The notes beneath the pieces are model-generated. The model saw only the letters and a list, made by a program, of their open reading frames with translations, was not told where the DNA came from and did not search any database. From NCBI RefSeq assembly GCF_006717075.1, contig NZ_VFQC01000001.1, positions 3,457,501 to 3,521,500 of the forward strand: DNA of 64,000 nt, given 5' to 3'. This stretch comes from Haloactinospora alba. GTDB taxonomy: Bacteria; Actinomycetota; Actinomycetes; Streptosporangiales; Streptosporangiaceae. How positions within the stretch are numbered: the stretch's first letter is position 1; each line of letters starts with the position of its first letter. Both the position numbers and the translations under genes were made by a program. Below, in pieces: positions 34,372-43,294 of this stretch.

Positions 34372-34566
34372 TCACCCGTTCCCGCTCGACGAGCTCTCGC
34401 CGGTCAAGGCGTCCCTGACCCTCCTCCCGGCGCGTTTCAGGGCGGAGCTTGCCTGCTCGTACTTGCCCTCGGCTTGCCACTGGGTGCTCCCGGTGGCCTC
34501 GCCGGCTTCCTCCTTGGCCTTTCCCTTGAGCTCCTCGGCCTTGCGGCGTGCCTCCTCGCTGTCCAT
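34372..34566 (-). CDS. CsbD-family general stress protein
   Basis: 64 residues with the CsbD pattern (KAEELKGKAKEEAGEATGS, QAEGKYEQASS). GGAGG precedes ATG at 34566. These small, highly charged helical proteins are induced by envelope or osmotic stress in many bacteria; molecular role unknown. Adjacent to the DUF2795 gene. Confidence 0.88.
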   Translation of the reverse strand: MDSEEARRKAEELKGKAKEEAGEATGSTQWQAEGKYEQASSALKRAGRRVRDALTGESSSSGNG

Positions 34567-34577
34567 GGCGGCGCCTC

Positions 34578-34907
34578 CTAACTTCCGCGGTTCTCCCCGA
34601 GCTCTTCCTCGATCGGGTTGTCGGGGGTTTCCTTCTCGGTTTCGGCGACCCCGGGTGTGGTGTGGTGGCGGCGCGCTCTGGCCTTCTCCGCGTCGGAAAG
34701 CGGACCGGCGTCGTCGGTCATCTGCACCGAGGCGGTGACCTCGTCGAAATCGCCGTAGTCGGTCGGCGGCATGGCCTCCAGGGCACGGACCGTATCCTCG
34801 TCCGCGCCGTTGTCCCGGGCGGTGCGTACCAGCTGGTCCTTGTCGGCGGGGTAGTCCACGTCGTCCAGTGCCGCTTTCAGGCGCCGGGTCGTGGTCGTCG
34901 CGGTCAT
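34578..34907 (-). CDS. DUF2795 domain protein
   Basis: 109 residues from ATG at 34907 (GAGGGG at the right distance; ATG at 34913 is too close to it). The DUF2795 core is RLKAALDDVDYPADKDQLVRTA followed by GADEDTVRALEAMP; the rest is an acidic tail. Transcribed 11 bp ahead of csbD, so the two probably form a stress operon. Confidence 0.8.
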   Translation of the reverse strand: MTATTTTRRLKAALDDVDYPADKDQLVRTARDNGADEDTVRALEAMPPTDYGDFDEVTASVQMTDDAGPLSDAEKARARRHHTTPGVAETEKETPDNPIEEELGENRGS

Positions 34908-35039
34908 AACCATCCCCTCACACGTGCGTACGGGTCCCGCTACCGCGGGCGGGGACGCGCATGCGTGAGAGGTGGGTGATCTTCACCACACGGGGTGGGC
35001 CCCGGTTCCCGGTGCCCTCCGGTTCCGGCACCGGAGGGA

Positions 35040-36278
35040 TCACAGGAAGGGGCGCAGCGGGGACAGGATGAGTTCGCTGCACTTGGCCACGAAGGGGCGG
35101 CTGTCCCACTCCTCCTTGGTCAGCTGGCGGGCGTTGGTGATGTCGTTGGCGAAGACGCGCTCGAAGTGTTCGGCCACCCCGTCGTCGTAGATCTCCACGT
35201 TGACCTCGTAGTTGCCGGTGAGGCTCAGCCGGTCGACGTTGGCGGTTCCGACGGTGGTCCAGCGGCCGTCGATGGTGGCGGTCTTGGCGTGCACCATGGC
35301 GTTCTGGTACACCCACAGCGACACCCCGCCGCGCAGCAGCGCGGAGTAGAAGCCGCGGGACAGCCAGTCGGCCACCACGTGGTTGGAGTTCTCCGGCACC
35401 AGCAGGCGCACGTCGACCCCGCGCCCGGCGGCGTCGATGAGCGCGTCCAGGATCTGGCGGTCGGGGATGAAGTAGGCCTGCGTGATGTACACGTGGTCCT
35501 TGGCCCGGTCGATCGCCTCCAGGTACATGGCCCGGATGGGGTAGATGAGCTGCTCCGGCACGTTGCGGTGCAGTCGGATGCGGGAGTCCCACTGGGCGGT
35601 GCCGATGTCGTCGATCCGGGGCTGGTCGGGCTTGCGCAGCATGTTCCAGAAGTCCCGGAACGCGTTCTCCAGGTCCCACACCGACGGCCCCGCCATCCGC
35701 AGGTGGGTGTCGCGCCACTCCGTGGCGTACAGCGCACCGACGTTGTAGCCGCCGATGAACCCCACCTCACCGTCCACGGTGAGGAGTTTGCGGTGGTCGC
35801 GGCCGAACTTGCGGACGTTCAGCAGCAGCGCGCCCGGCCGGAACAGGGGGTAGCGGATCACGTGCACCTGCGGGGGGAAGCGGAGGAACGGCTGGGGCAC
35901 GACCAGGTTGGCGAACTCGTCGTAGATCACGAACACCTCGACGCCGCGGTTCGCCGCGTCGATCAGGGCGCGTTTGAACTCGCGGCCGACCGCGTCGCTC
36001 TTGAAGATGAACGTCTCGAACAGGATGCGGTGCCGCGCCCCGTTGATGGCCGCCAGCATCTCGCTGTAGAGGTCCTCACCGTAGGTGTAGACCGTGGCCG
36101 TGGTCTCGGCCACCGGAAGCTGGGTCGGGGGTGTGCGGGGGAAGGTGGTCCGGCGCGGGCGCACGCGCCGGCGCCACAGGTCGATGCCGACAAGGCTGGC
36201 GATCACCGCGGCCTGCGCCGCGAACAAGCAGAGCAGCGCACGCTTGATCGCGGTCATGACGATGGTTCGCCGCCGCAT
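35040..36278 (-). CDS. Cardiolipin-synthase-like phospholipase D family protein
   Basis: 412 residues from ATG at 36278, behind GGAGGA. One N-terminal helix (LLCLFAAQAAVIASLVGIDLW) anchors it. Two HKD motifs are intact: HRKLLTVDG in the first half and HAKTATIDGRW in the second, each followed by the usual Gly/Asn motifs (GGYNVG; GTANVDRLS). It would condense phosphatidylglycerol or transfer phosphatidyl groups at the membrane. It stands alone. Confidence 0.9.
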   Translation of the reverse strand: MRRRTIVMTAIKRALLCLFAAQAAVIASLVGIDLWRRRVRPRRTTFPRTPPTQLPVAETTATVYTYGEDLYSEMLAAINGARHRILFETFIFKSDAVGREFKRALIDAANRGVEVFVIYDEFANLVVPQPFLRFPPQVHVIRYPLFRPGALLLNVRKFGRDHRKLLTVDGEVGFIGGYNVGALYATEWRDTHLRMAGPSVWDLENAFRDFWNMLRKPDQPRIDDIGTAQWDSRIRLHRNVPEQLIYPIRAMYLEAIDRAKDHVYITQAYFIPDRQILDALIDAAGRGVDVRLLVPENSNHVVADWLSRGFYSALLRGGVSLWVYQNAMVHAKTATIDGRWTTVGTANVDRLSLTGNYEVNVEIYDDGVAEHFERVFANDITNARQLTKEEWDSRPFVAKCSELILSPLRPFL

Positions 36279-36602
36279 TCGCGTTTCCTCCAGTCCAGCG
36301 GTGTGGCGGAACGGGCTGCCCGGGGCCTGTTCGACGGACGCCCGCCCTTCCGCGCGACGCCCGGCGCCGCAGCGGTCGCGTCCGGCGGAGGATCCGGTCC
36401 GCCCCCGTTTGCGACCGCGCCAGCGCGGCACCGGCCGCGCCGCTCGTAGCGGCAGCGCCCGCCGGACAGGCCCCAGCCCCGCCCGGCGCGTGCCGGGGGG
36501 ACTTTAACGGTACCGTTCCACGTCCCGCTGGGGCGGGGCCACACGCTGCGATCCGCGAACACGTCCGGCAGCGGGCCGACGCCGGACGGCACCCGGTCCC
36601 GG
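36279..36602. other. Intergenic region with a 12-bp palindrome, no gene seen
   Basis: 324 bp of extreme GC upstream of the PLD gene. The only clear motif is the perfect palindrome AACGGTACCGTT at 36506-36517, a possible operator. Confidence 0.5.
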
Positions 36603-38525
36603 TCAGGTGGTGTACAGCCGTTCGATCTCGGCGGCGTAGGTCTTGGCGACGATGGCGCGTTTCACCTTCAGGGACGGTGTGAGCATCCCGTTCTCCTCGG
36701 TGAACTCCCCGTCGACGATGCAGAACTCCCGGACCGCCTCGGCGCGGGAGACCGCCTCGTTCGCGTAGTCCACCGCGCGTTGCACGTCGGCGCGCAGGTC
36801 GGGGTCGTCGCGCAGGTCCGACATCGGGGTGTCCAGGGGACGGTTGCGCACGGACAGCCAGTGTTCCATCGCCTCGGTCTCCAGGGTGACCAGGGCGGCG
36901 ATGTAGGGACGGTTGTCGCCGACCACCATGCACTGGCCGACCGGGGGCCGGCTGCGCATCCGGTCCTCCAGCACGCTCGGCGAGACGTTCTTCCCGCCGG
37001 TGGTGATCAGGATGTCCTTCTTCCGCCCGGTGATGGTGAGGTAGCCGTCCTCGTCCAGCCGGCCGAGGTCGCCGGTGGCGAACCACCCGCCGTCGAGGAC
37101 GTTCGCGGTGTCCACCGGACGGTTCCAGTAGGAGCCGAACACGATCCCGCCGTTGACGAGCACCTCCCCGTCGTCGGCGATCCGCACCGCGGTTCCCGGG
37201 ATCGGCTGGCCCACCGTGCCGGGGCGGGGCGCCAACGGCGGGGTGACGGTGGCGGCGGCGGTGGTCTCGGTGAGGCCGTAGCCCTCGTAGATGATGATGC
37301 CGCAGCCCAGGAAGAACCGGCTGAGCCGGGTGTCCAGTGGGGAACCGCCGCTGAGCGCGTAGCGGAGTCTCCCGCCGAGAGCCCTGCGCACCCGGCGGTA
37401 CACCAGCAGGTCGTACAGCCCGCGGGCGAGCCGCAGTTTCGCACCGGGGCCGGGCCCGGTCCCGAGGTAGGACTCCAGCATCCGCTCGCCGTAGGACACG
37501 GCGATACGGTCGGCCCGTTCGAACGAGGCGCCGCGGCCCATGCGCTCGGCGGTCGCCCGGGCCGTGTCGTGGACCTTCTCGAAGAGGTAGGGGACGCCGA
37601 GGATGAAGGTGGGTTGGAACGACTCCAGTTCGGGCCGCAGTTCCTCGGGCTGGATACTGGGGCAGTGCCCCACCACGATGCGCGCGTGCAGGCACGCCAC
37701 CTGCAGGACCCGCCCCAGGATGTGGGCCAGGGGCAGGAACAGCAGGGTCGTTGGGGTCTGGCCGGTGAGTTCCTCGAACACGGGTTTCAGCAGTTCCACG
37801 AGGTTGACCGCCTCGGTGCGGAAGTTGCCGTGGGTGATCACGCACCCCTTGGGTCTGCCGGTGGTTCCGGAGGTGTAGACGAGGGTGGCGACCGTTTCCG
37901 GTCCGAGGGAGTCGCGGCGCCGGGCCACGTCCGCGTGGGCGACGTGGCGTCCCATGCTGGTGAGTTCGGCGACCGCGCCGGGGTCGCCGTCGATACGCCA
38001 CAGTCGCGGCGGGTGTTCCGCCCCGGCCAGGGCGGTTTCCGCGGTACGGGCGTTCTCGGCGGTTTCCACGACGCACAGTTCCGCGCCGGAGTCCTGCAGG
38101 ATCCAGCCGACCTGGTCGCTGGAGGAGGTGGCGTAGATCGGCACGGTCTGCCCGCCCGCCGTCCACACGGCGAAGTCGAACAGGGTCCACTCGTAGCGGG
38201 TACGGGACATGAGGGCGACCCGCCCTCCGGGGCGGAGCCCGGCCGCGATCAGCCCGGCGGCCAGCTCGGTGACCTCCCGGGCGAACTCGGCCGCTGTGAC
38301 GGGCCGCCACCGCTTGCCGGCCCTGCGGCGGAGCACCACCGTGTCAGGGGCTTCGGCGGCGTTGGTGACGGGGATGTCCGCCAGACTTCCCGTGGGGTTG
38401 TCGGCGGCGAGTCCGGCGACGCGGGCCTCGCGGACGATTCCGCCCTCCCGGGTCACCCGTACAGGGGCGCGCCCGTTGAAGTCGGGGCGGCGTTTCGCTC
38501 GGCGCAGGTCCTTGAACACTCCCAT
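36603..38525 (-). CDS. Long-chain acyl-CoA synthetase (AMP-forming)
   Basis: 640 residues from ATG at 38525. The adenylate-forming signatures are complete: YTSGTTGRPKG (P-loop), YGLTETTAAAT, the GDLGRLDEDGYLTITGRKKD hinge, and a C-terminal LTPSLKVKR with the catalytic lysine. FadD15-like layout with an N-terminal WTLFDFAVWTAGGQTVPIY. It activates fatty acids to CoA esters at the membrane. The divergent Mut7-C gene starts 266 bp away. Confidence 0.92.
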   Translation of the reverse strand: MGVFKDLRRAKRRPDFNGRAPVRVTREGGIVREARVAGLAADNPTGSLADIPVTNAAEAPDTVVLRRRAGKRWRPVTAAEFAREVTELAAGLIAAGLRPGGRVALMSRTRYEWTLFDFAVWTAGGQTVPIYATSSSDQVGWILQDSGAELCVVETAENARTAETALAGAEHPPRLWRIDGDPGAVAELTSMGRHVAHADVARRRDSLGPETVATLVYTSGTTGRPKGCVITHGNFRTEAVNLVELLKPVFEELTGQTPTTLLFLPLAHILGRVLQVACLHARIVVGHCPSIQPEELRPELESFQPTFILGVPYLFEKVHDTARATAERMGRGASFERADRIAVSYGERMLESYLGTGPGPGAKLRLARGLYDLLVYRRVRRALGGRLRYALSGGSPLDTRLSRFFLGCGIIIYEGYGLTETTAAATVTPPLAPRPGTVGQPIPGTAVRIADDGEVLVNGGIVFGSYWNRPVDTANVLDGGWFATGDLGRLDEDGYLTITGRKKDILITTGGKNVSPSVLEDRMRSRPPVGQCMVVGDNRPYIAALVTLETEAMEHWLSVRNRPLDTPMSDLRDDPDLRADVQRAVDYANEAVSRAEAVREFCIVDGEFTEENGMLTPSLKVKRAIVAKTYAAEIERLYTT

Positions 38526-38703
38526 GGTCGGCTCCCGTTCGCGTGGTCGCAGGGGGTGGGATCGGGGCCCGCGGGCGCCAGCGCCCCCGCGCCGAAGCGC
38601 TCGGAAGCGCGTGGGCGCGGGGACACTGGCGCGGTGCTGTGACACGGGACACACACCGCCCTTTATTTAACACAGGAGTAGAGTTACCTAGAGGGCGGAG
38701 TGC

Positions 38704-38726
38704 TTCGGTACTCAATCGTTACCGAA
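38704..38726. promoter_or_regulatory. Dyad between the acyl-CoA synthetase and Mut7-C genes
   Basis: TTCGGTA and TACCGAA are separated by 9 bp in a low-GC stretch (38660-38750) that must hold both divergent promoters. It would fit a TetR-type fatty-acid regulator, which is inference. Confidence 0.4.
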
Positions 38727-38791
38727 AACGTGTACGTATCCTGTCAACCCGTGGTGAAGACGCGGGGACGCGACGGTGGCATGCTGGAGGC

Positions 38792-39529
38792 ATGGGACGA
38801 CTGGAACTGCGCCTGCGAGTCGCCGAGGAACTACGGTTCTTCCTGCCCCAGCGCCACCGCGACGGGGAGTTCCACACCGTCAGCGACGCCGCCTCCCCGT
38901 TGGGACACGTGGTGCGCTCCGCCGGCGTTCCCCGCACCGAGGTCGGCTCCCTCCTCGCCAACGGAACCCCGGTACCGTCGTCCCACCGGCCCGACGACGG
39001 CGACGTCGTGGAGGTCCACCCGGTCGGCCGACCGCAGCGGCCCCCGACCCTGCCTCCCCGCTTCCTGCTGGACGTGCACCTGGGTGCCCTGGCGCGGCGA
39101 CTGCGGCTGGTCGGGTTGGACACCGCCTACGACAACGACCGCGACGACCCCTCCCTCGTCGACCAGGCAAACGCCGAGGACCGGGTGCTGCTGAGCCAGG
39201 ACCGCGGCCTGCTCCACCGCACCAACCTGCGCTCCGGGGCCTACGTGCGCGGGACCCAGCCCGACGAGCAGCTCGACGACATCCTGGACCGGTTCCTCCC
39301 GCCGCTGGCCCCCTGGACCCGCTGCACCAGCTGCAACGGCGAACTCTCCCCGGTGTCGAAAACCGACATCGACGACCTGCTGGAGTCCGGAACCCGGGCC
39401 AGTTACGACACGTTCGCCCAGTGCCGCGCCTGCGGCCGACTCTACTGGCCCGGCGCCCACCACGAGCGGCTCACCGCCATCGTCACCGCAGCGCAGCGCA
39501 CCGTCGCCGCTGCCGCCGCGGAGGGGTGA
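38792..39529 (+). CDS. Mut7-C RNase-domain protein with N-terminal ubiquitin-like domain
   Basis: 245 residues. Residues 1-85 match the Ub-Mut7C module (LELRLRVAEELRFFL ... GDVVEVHPV). The Mut7-C domain follows with FLLDVHLGALARRLRLVGLD, DRVLLSQDRGLLHR and a zinc knuckle of two Cys pairs (CTSC, CRAC). PIN-like RNase activity is predicted for the domain. GGAGG lies very close to the ATG at 38792, so the start is slightly uncertain. Confidence 0.85.
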   Translation: MGRLELRLRVAEELRFFLPQRHRDGEFHTVSDAASPLGHVVRSAGVPRTEVGSLLANGTPVPSSHRPDDGDVVEVHPVGRPQRPPTLPPRFLLDVHLGALARRLRLVGLDTAYDNDRDDPSLVDQANAEDRVLLSQDRGLLHRTNLRSGAYVRGTQPDEQLDDILDRFLPPLAPWTRCTSCNGELSPVSKTDIDDLLESGTRASYDTFAQCRACGRLYWPGAHHERLTAIVTAAQRTVAAAAAEG

Positions 39530-39541
39530 GACCCCGCCACC

Positions 39542-39979
39542 TCACTGCGGCGGGGTGAGCATCCCGTAGGCGCGGGTGACCCACAGCCGCAGCACGAGCC
39601 GCTCCTGGTCGACCATCGCGGCACGGAACTCCTCCCAGTCCGGGTGCTCCCCGGACAGGGTGCGGTACAGGTCGACCAGTTCCTCGGCGGCCCCGTCGTG
39701 CGGGTCGGTGGTCACCGGAGTGAGTTCGGCCTCCCCCTCGGCGACCGCGTACTTCCACCCGCCGTCGCTGGTCACGTACAGGCTGGCCCGCGGGTCCCGG
39801 CGCAGGTTGCGCGTCTTGGCGCGGCTGTCGGTCACCGACACGCGCACCAGCCACCGCCCCGGATCGTAGGCGTAGACCACGTTGGACAGCTGCGGACGCC
39901 CGTCGCGTTTCAGCGTGACCAGCGCCCCCATCGTGTCGCGGGCGATCAGGTCGAGGTAGGGACCGGACGTCTCGGCCAT
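39542..39979 (-). CDS. PPOX-class F420-dependent oxidoreductase
   Basis: 145 residues from ATG at 39979 (TGGAG upstream). Split-barrel fold with MGALVTLKRDGRPQLSNVVY, VRVSVTDSRAKTRNLRRDP and ASLYVTSDGGWKY. Such small enzymes in actinomycetes use F420 or flavin to reduce varied substrates. Convergent with the Mut7-C gene, whose stop is 13 bp away. Confidence 0.85.
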   Translation of the reverse strand: MAETSGPYLDLIARDTMGALVTLKRDGRPQLSNVVYAYDPGRWLVRVSVTDSRAKTRNLRRDPRASLYVTSDGGWKYAVAEGEAELTPVTTDPHDGAAEELVDLYRTLSGEHPDWEEFRAAMVDQERLVLRLWVTRAYGMLTPPQ

Positions 39980-40076
39980 GGGCACGCTCCAGAGACACAC
40001 GGGAGGAACAGCGTCCCCATCCCACCACGGCGGCCGCCCTCCGGGAAGAGGGCGCGGCCGGGCGCCGCGGGGCCGG

Positions 40077-41930
40077 TCACACCGACGCCCCCTCCTCCTG
40101 GCGCACCATCGCCCGCACGGCCTCCGCGATCGACTCCGCGTCGATGCGCGCCTCGGCGAGCTGCTCGTCCGGCGTCGCCGAGGCCGGCATGGAGCTGACC
40201 GCGAGCTTCATCAGCCGCGGCGACGGGCGGGTGTCGGCGAACACGTCGAGGACGGCGTCGCCCAGCCCGCCCTCGGGCCAGTGGTCCTCCGCGACCACGA
40301 TGCGGCCGGTGTCGGCGGCGGCCCGCCGCAGGGTGGCGGCGTCCACGGGTTTGATCGAGTACGCGTCCACCACACGCAGCGGGATGCCCTCCCGCTCCAG
40401 GATGTCGGCGGCGCGCAGCGCCTCGTGCACCGTGGTCCCGGCTGAGACCACCGTCGCCTGGTCCGCGTCCGAGGAACGCGGGAGTTTGCTCCCCCCGATC
40501 TCGAAGGTCTCGTCGGGGCCGTAGAGCACCGGCGTGTCCGCGCGCATCGTGCGCAGGTAGGTGATCCCGTGGTGGTCGGCCATGGCCGCGGTGAGGCGGG
40601 CGGTGGAGTTCCCGTCGCAGGGGTGCAGGACCACGCTGCCGTGCACGGCCCGCAGCGCGGCGATGTCCTCCAGCCCCATCTGGGAGGGCCCGTCCTGGCC
40701 GATCGCCACCCCGGCGTGCGAACCGACGAGCTTGATGTTGGCGCGGCTGATAGCCGCCATCCGGATGAAGTCGTAGGCGCGGCTGAAGAACGCCGCGAAC
40801 GTGGCGGCGTAGGGCACCCAGCCGCGCACCTGCATCCCCACCGCGGCGGCCACCATCTGCTGCTCGGCGATGTAGCACTCGAAGAACCGCTCCGGGTGGG
40901 CCTTGGCGAAGTACTGGGCGCGGGTGGAGTCGGCGACCTCGCCGTCCAGCACGACGACGTCACCGCGGGCGTGGCCGAGCGCGGTGACGGCCTCCCCGAA
41001 CGCGCTCCGGGTGGCGGTCTGGGAACCGGTGTCGTAGGACGGGAGTTCCAGCCGCCCCTCGGGGAAGCTGTGCGGCTGGTGCCCGGCCTCGGGCCGGGTC
41101 ACGGTGACGCGGTTGTCCCGCACCCCGCCCAGCTCGGCGATGGCGGCCTCGGCGTCCGACAGGGGCTTGCCGTGCGCACCCTCCTGGTTGGCCACAGCGG
41201 AGGCGCCGGCGCCCTTGACGGTGCGGGCGATGATCGCGGTCGGCCGTTCCGGGCTCGCCTCCGCCTGGGCGTAGGCGTCGTCGATGGCGGCGGTGTCGTG
41301 GCCGTCGATCTCGATCGTGTTCCAACCGAACGCGGCCGCGCGGCGCTGGTAGGCGTCCAGGTCCCACCCGTGCCGGGTCGGGCCACGCTGGCCGAGCCGG
41401 TTGATGTCGAGGATCGCCGTGAGGTTGCCCAGGCCGGAGTCGCCGGCGTACTCCATCGCCTCCCACACCGATCCCTCGGTGAGTTCGCTGTCGCCGCACA
41501 GCACCCACACCCGGTACGGAAGCCGGTCGAGGTGCATGCCGGCCAGCGCCATCCCGACCCCGACCGGAAGCCCCTGGCCCAGCGAACCGGTGGCGACCTC
41601 CACCCAGGGCAGCCGCGGCGTGGGGTGCCCCTCCAGGCGGCTGCCGCGCCGCCGGTAGGACAGGAGCTCCGTGTCGGAGACCGCCCCGCACGCCTTGTAC
41701 AGCGCGTAGAGCAGCGGCGAGGCGTGGCCCTTGGAGAACACCAGGTGGTCGTTCTCGGGGCTGTGGGGGTCGTCGAAGTCGTAACGCAGGTGGCGGGCAG
41801 CGAGCACCGCCATCAGGTCCGCGGCGGACATCGACGAGGTCGGATGCCCCGAGCCCGCGGCGTCGGCGGCGCGCACCGCGTCCACACGCAACTGCTGTCC
41901 CAGCTCGTACAGCCATGCTCCCTGCGACAT
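40077..41930 (-). CDS. Transketolase (short, 617-residue type)
   Basis: ATG at 41930 follows GGGGAGGT; the longer open frame upstream is not coding. Thiamine-diphosphate enzyme of the pentose phosphate pathway. N-terminal: SGHPTSSM, SKGHASPLLY, TGSLGQGLPVG and the cofactor motif GDSELTEGSVWEA ending in DINRLGQ. Middle: YIAEQQMVAAAVGM (catalytic Glu) and GVAIGQDGPSQMGLEDIAALR. The C-terminal domain ends VRQEEGASV. The usual GDGE reads GDSE here. The enzyme stands outside any tal/zwf cluster. Confidence 0.93.
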   Translation of the reverse strand: MSQGAWLYELGQQLRVDAVRAADAAGSGHPTSSMSAADLMAVLAARHLRYDFDDPHSPENDHLVFSKGHASPLLYALYKACGAVSDTELLSYRRRGSRLEGHPTPRLPWVEVATGSLGQGLPVGVGMALAGMHLDRLPYRVWVLCGDSELTEGSVWEAMEYAGDSGLGNLTAILDINRLGQRGPTRHGWDLDAYQRRAAAFGWNTIEIDGHDTAAIDDAYAQAEASPERPTAIIARTVKGAGASAVANQEGAHGKPLSDAEAAIAELGGVRDNRVTVTRPEAGHQPHSFPEGRLELPSYDTGSQTATRSAFGEAVTALGHARGDVVVLDGEVADSTRAQYFAKAHPERFFECYIAEQQMVAAAVGMQVRGWVPYAATFAAFFSRAYDFIRMAAISRANIKLVGSHAGVAIGQDGPSQMGLEDIAALRAVHGSVVLHPCDGNSTARLTAAMADHHGITYLRTMRADTPVLYGPDETFEIGGSKLPRSSDADQATVVSAGTTVHEALRAADILEREGIPLRVVDAYSIKPVDAATLRRAAADTGRIVVAEDHWPEGGLGDAVLDVFADTRPSPRLMKLAVSSMPASATPDEQLAEARIDAESIAEAVRAMVRQEEGASV

Positions 41931-42082
41931 GGCACCTCCCCTCGCGAGTCCACTCGGGACGCCTCTGACACGTCTACCCTGCGGCGACGCCTTCATGCCA
42001 GGATCCCGCCGCACCCCGTGTCGCGGCCGCCGGGCGGTGAGCGCGCCGAAAACGGCTGGAGGGAGCGGCGGCGCCGCCGCTA

Positions 42083-42242
42083 GGTTCTGTTTTCGGACGC
42101 TGTTCGTCGCGAGCGGCGTCTCCGGTGCCGCCCGGCACGGCCGGTCGGGGATGCGGAGCGGATCCTCCGCCGACCGACGGGAACGCCGCCGGGCGGTGTC
42201 CCGGGACGACGCGCAGCAGGACAAGCGTCCGAAAACAGAACC
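42083..42242. repeat. 160-bp MITE-like element with 19-bp perfect terminal inverted repeats
   Basis: GGTTCTGTTTTCGGACGCT at 42083-42101 is exactly complementary to 42224-42242. The inner sequences continue to match imperfectly (both arms carry CCGCCCGGC), so the whole can fold into one long hairpin. It has no coding capacity and sits in the divergent promoter region of transketolase and phzF. No clear target duplication flanks it. Confidence 0.7.
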
Positions 42243-42297
42243 CAGGGTCCGGGGGCAAGCATGCCCGAACGGGCCCCACCGAACACAGGACTCGCCG

Positions 42298-43125
42298 ATG
42301 ACACCCGACAGCACCGGTTCCCTCCCCCTCCACCTCGTGGACGCGTTCACCGCCGCCCCGCACGCCGGCAACCCGGCGGCGGTGGTGCTCCTCGACGGGC
42401 CGCCGCCCCACGCGTGGCTGCGCGCCGTGGCCGCCGAGCTGAACCAACCCGCCACGTCCTTCGTCACACCCCGCGCGGACGGCGCGTTCGACCTGCGCTG
42501 GATGAGCGCGACCAGCGAGCTGGAACTGTGCGGGCACGGCACCCTGGCGGCGGCGCACACGCTGGCGCAGCGCGGCCTCGCCACCGACGGACCCATCACC
42601 TTCCACACCAAGTCGGGGCCGCTGCGCGCCCACCCGCACAGCGGCGGGGCCGAGCTGGAGCTGCCCGAGTTCGTCCCCGCACCGGTGGAACAGCCCGACT
42701 GGGTGCCGCGGGTGCTGGGGGACAGCGCTGCGGTGGCCACCAGCTGGACGGGGTTGGACTACCTAGTGGAGCTGGCCACCAGCGCCGAGGTGCGCCGGGC
42801 CGAACCCGACCTGTCCGCCCTGCGCGGCGTGCGGACGCGGGGGCTCGTCCTCACCGCGGCGGGCGGAGCCGGGGAGGACGACATCGTCTCCCGCGTCTTC
42901 GCCCCCGGAGCCGGTCTCCCGGAGGACCCGGTCACCGGGTCGGCGCACTGCGCTCTCGCGCCGTACTGGGCCGCGCGGCTGGGTTCGGACGGCGTCACCG
43001 GCTACCAGGCATCCGCCCGCGGCGGCCGGGTGGGGATGCGCCGCACCGGCGACGGCACCGTCCACCTGTCCGGGGACGCCGTCACCGTCCTCAGCGGAGT
43101 GTTGTCTCGCGACTCCGGAGTGTGA
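42298..43125 (+). CDS. PhzF-family isomerase-like protein
   Basis: 275 residues, ATG at 42298 behind AGGA. Diaminopimelate-epimerase-like fold with PHAGNPAAVVLLD, SELELCGHGTLAAAH, FHTKSGPL and EDPVTGSAHCAL. The catalytic Glu of PhzF (in NLSET-type motifs) is replaced: the loop reads NQPATSFV. It may be a different isomerase or a non-catalytic paralogue. No phenazine genes are present. Confidence 0.85.
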   Translation: MTPDSTGSLPLHLVDAFTAAPHAGNPAAVVLLDGPPPHAWLRAVAAELNQPATSFVTPRADGAFDLRWMSATSELELCGHGTLAAAHTLAQRGLATDGPITFHTKSGPLRAHPHSGGAELELPEFVPAPVEQPDWVPRVLGDSAAVATSWTGLDYLVELATSAEVRRAEPDLSALRGVRTRGLVLTAAGGAGEDDIVSRVFAPGAGLPEDPVTGSAHCALAPYWAARLGSDGVTGYQASARGGRVGMRRTGDGTVHLSGDAVTVLSGVLSRDSGV

Positions 43126-43294
43126 CCCACGTCTCCGGTGGGGAGAATCCGCCCTGGTGAGAATGCCGGGCCGTGCTGCGGGGCCGGCCAGCGACACAGC
43201 GCTGGACCCGAGCCGCCGCCGGGCCGGCCTCGCCACGGCGACAGCGCAGCCGAACGTTGCACACTCTCCACAACGGAAACGCGAGGGCCCGCCC

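Noticed and set aside
41931-42740. Upstream extension of the transketolase frame
   Set aside because: It crosses the inverted-repeat element and phzF. GGGGAGGT and the family start place the beginning at 41930.
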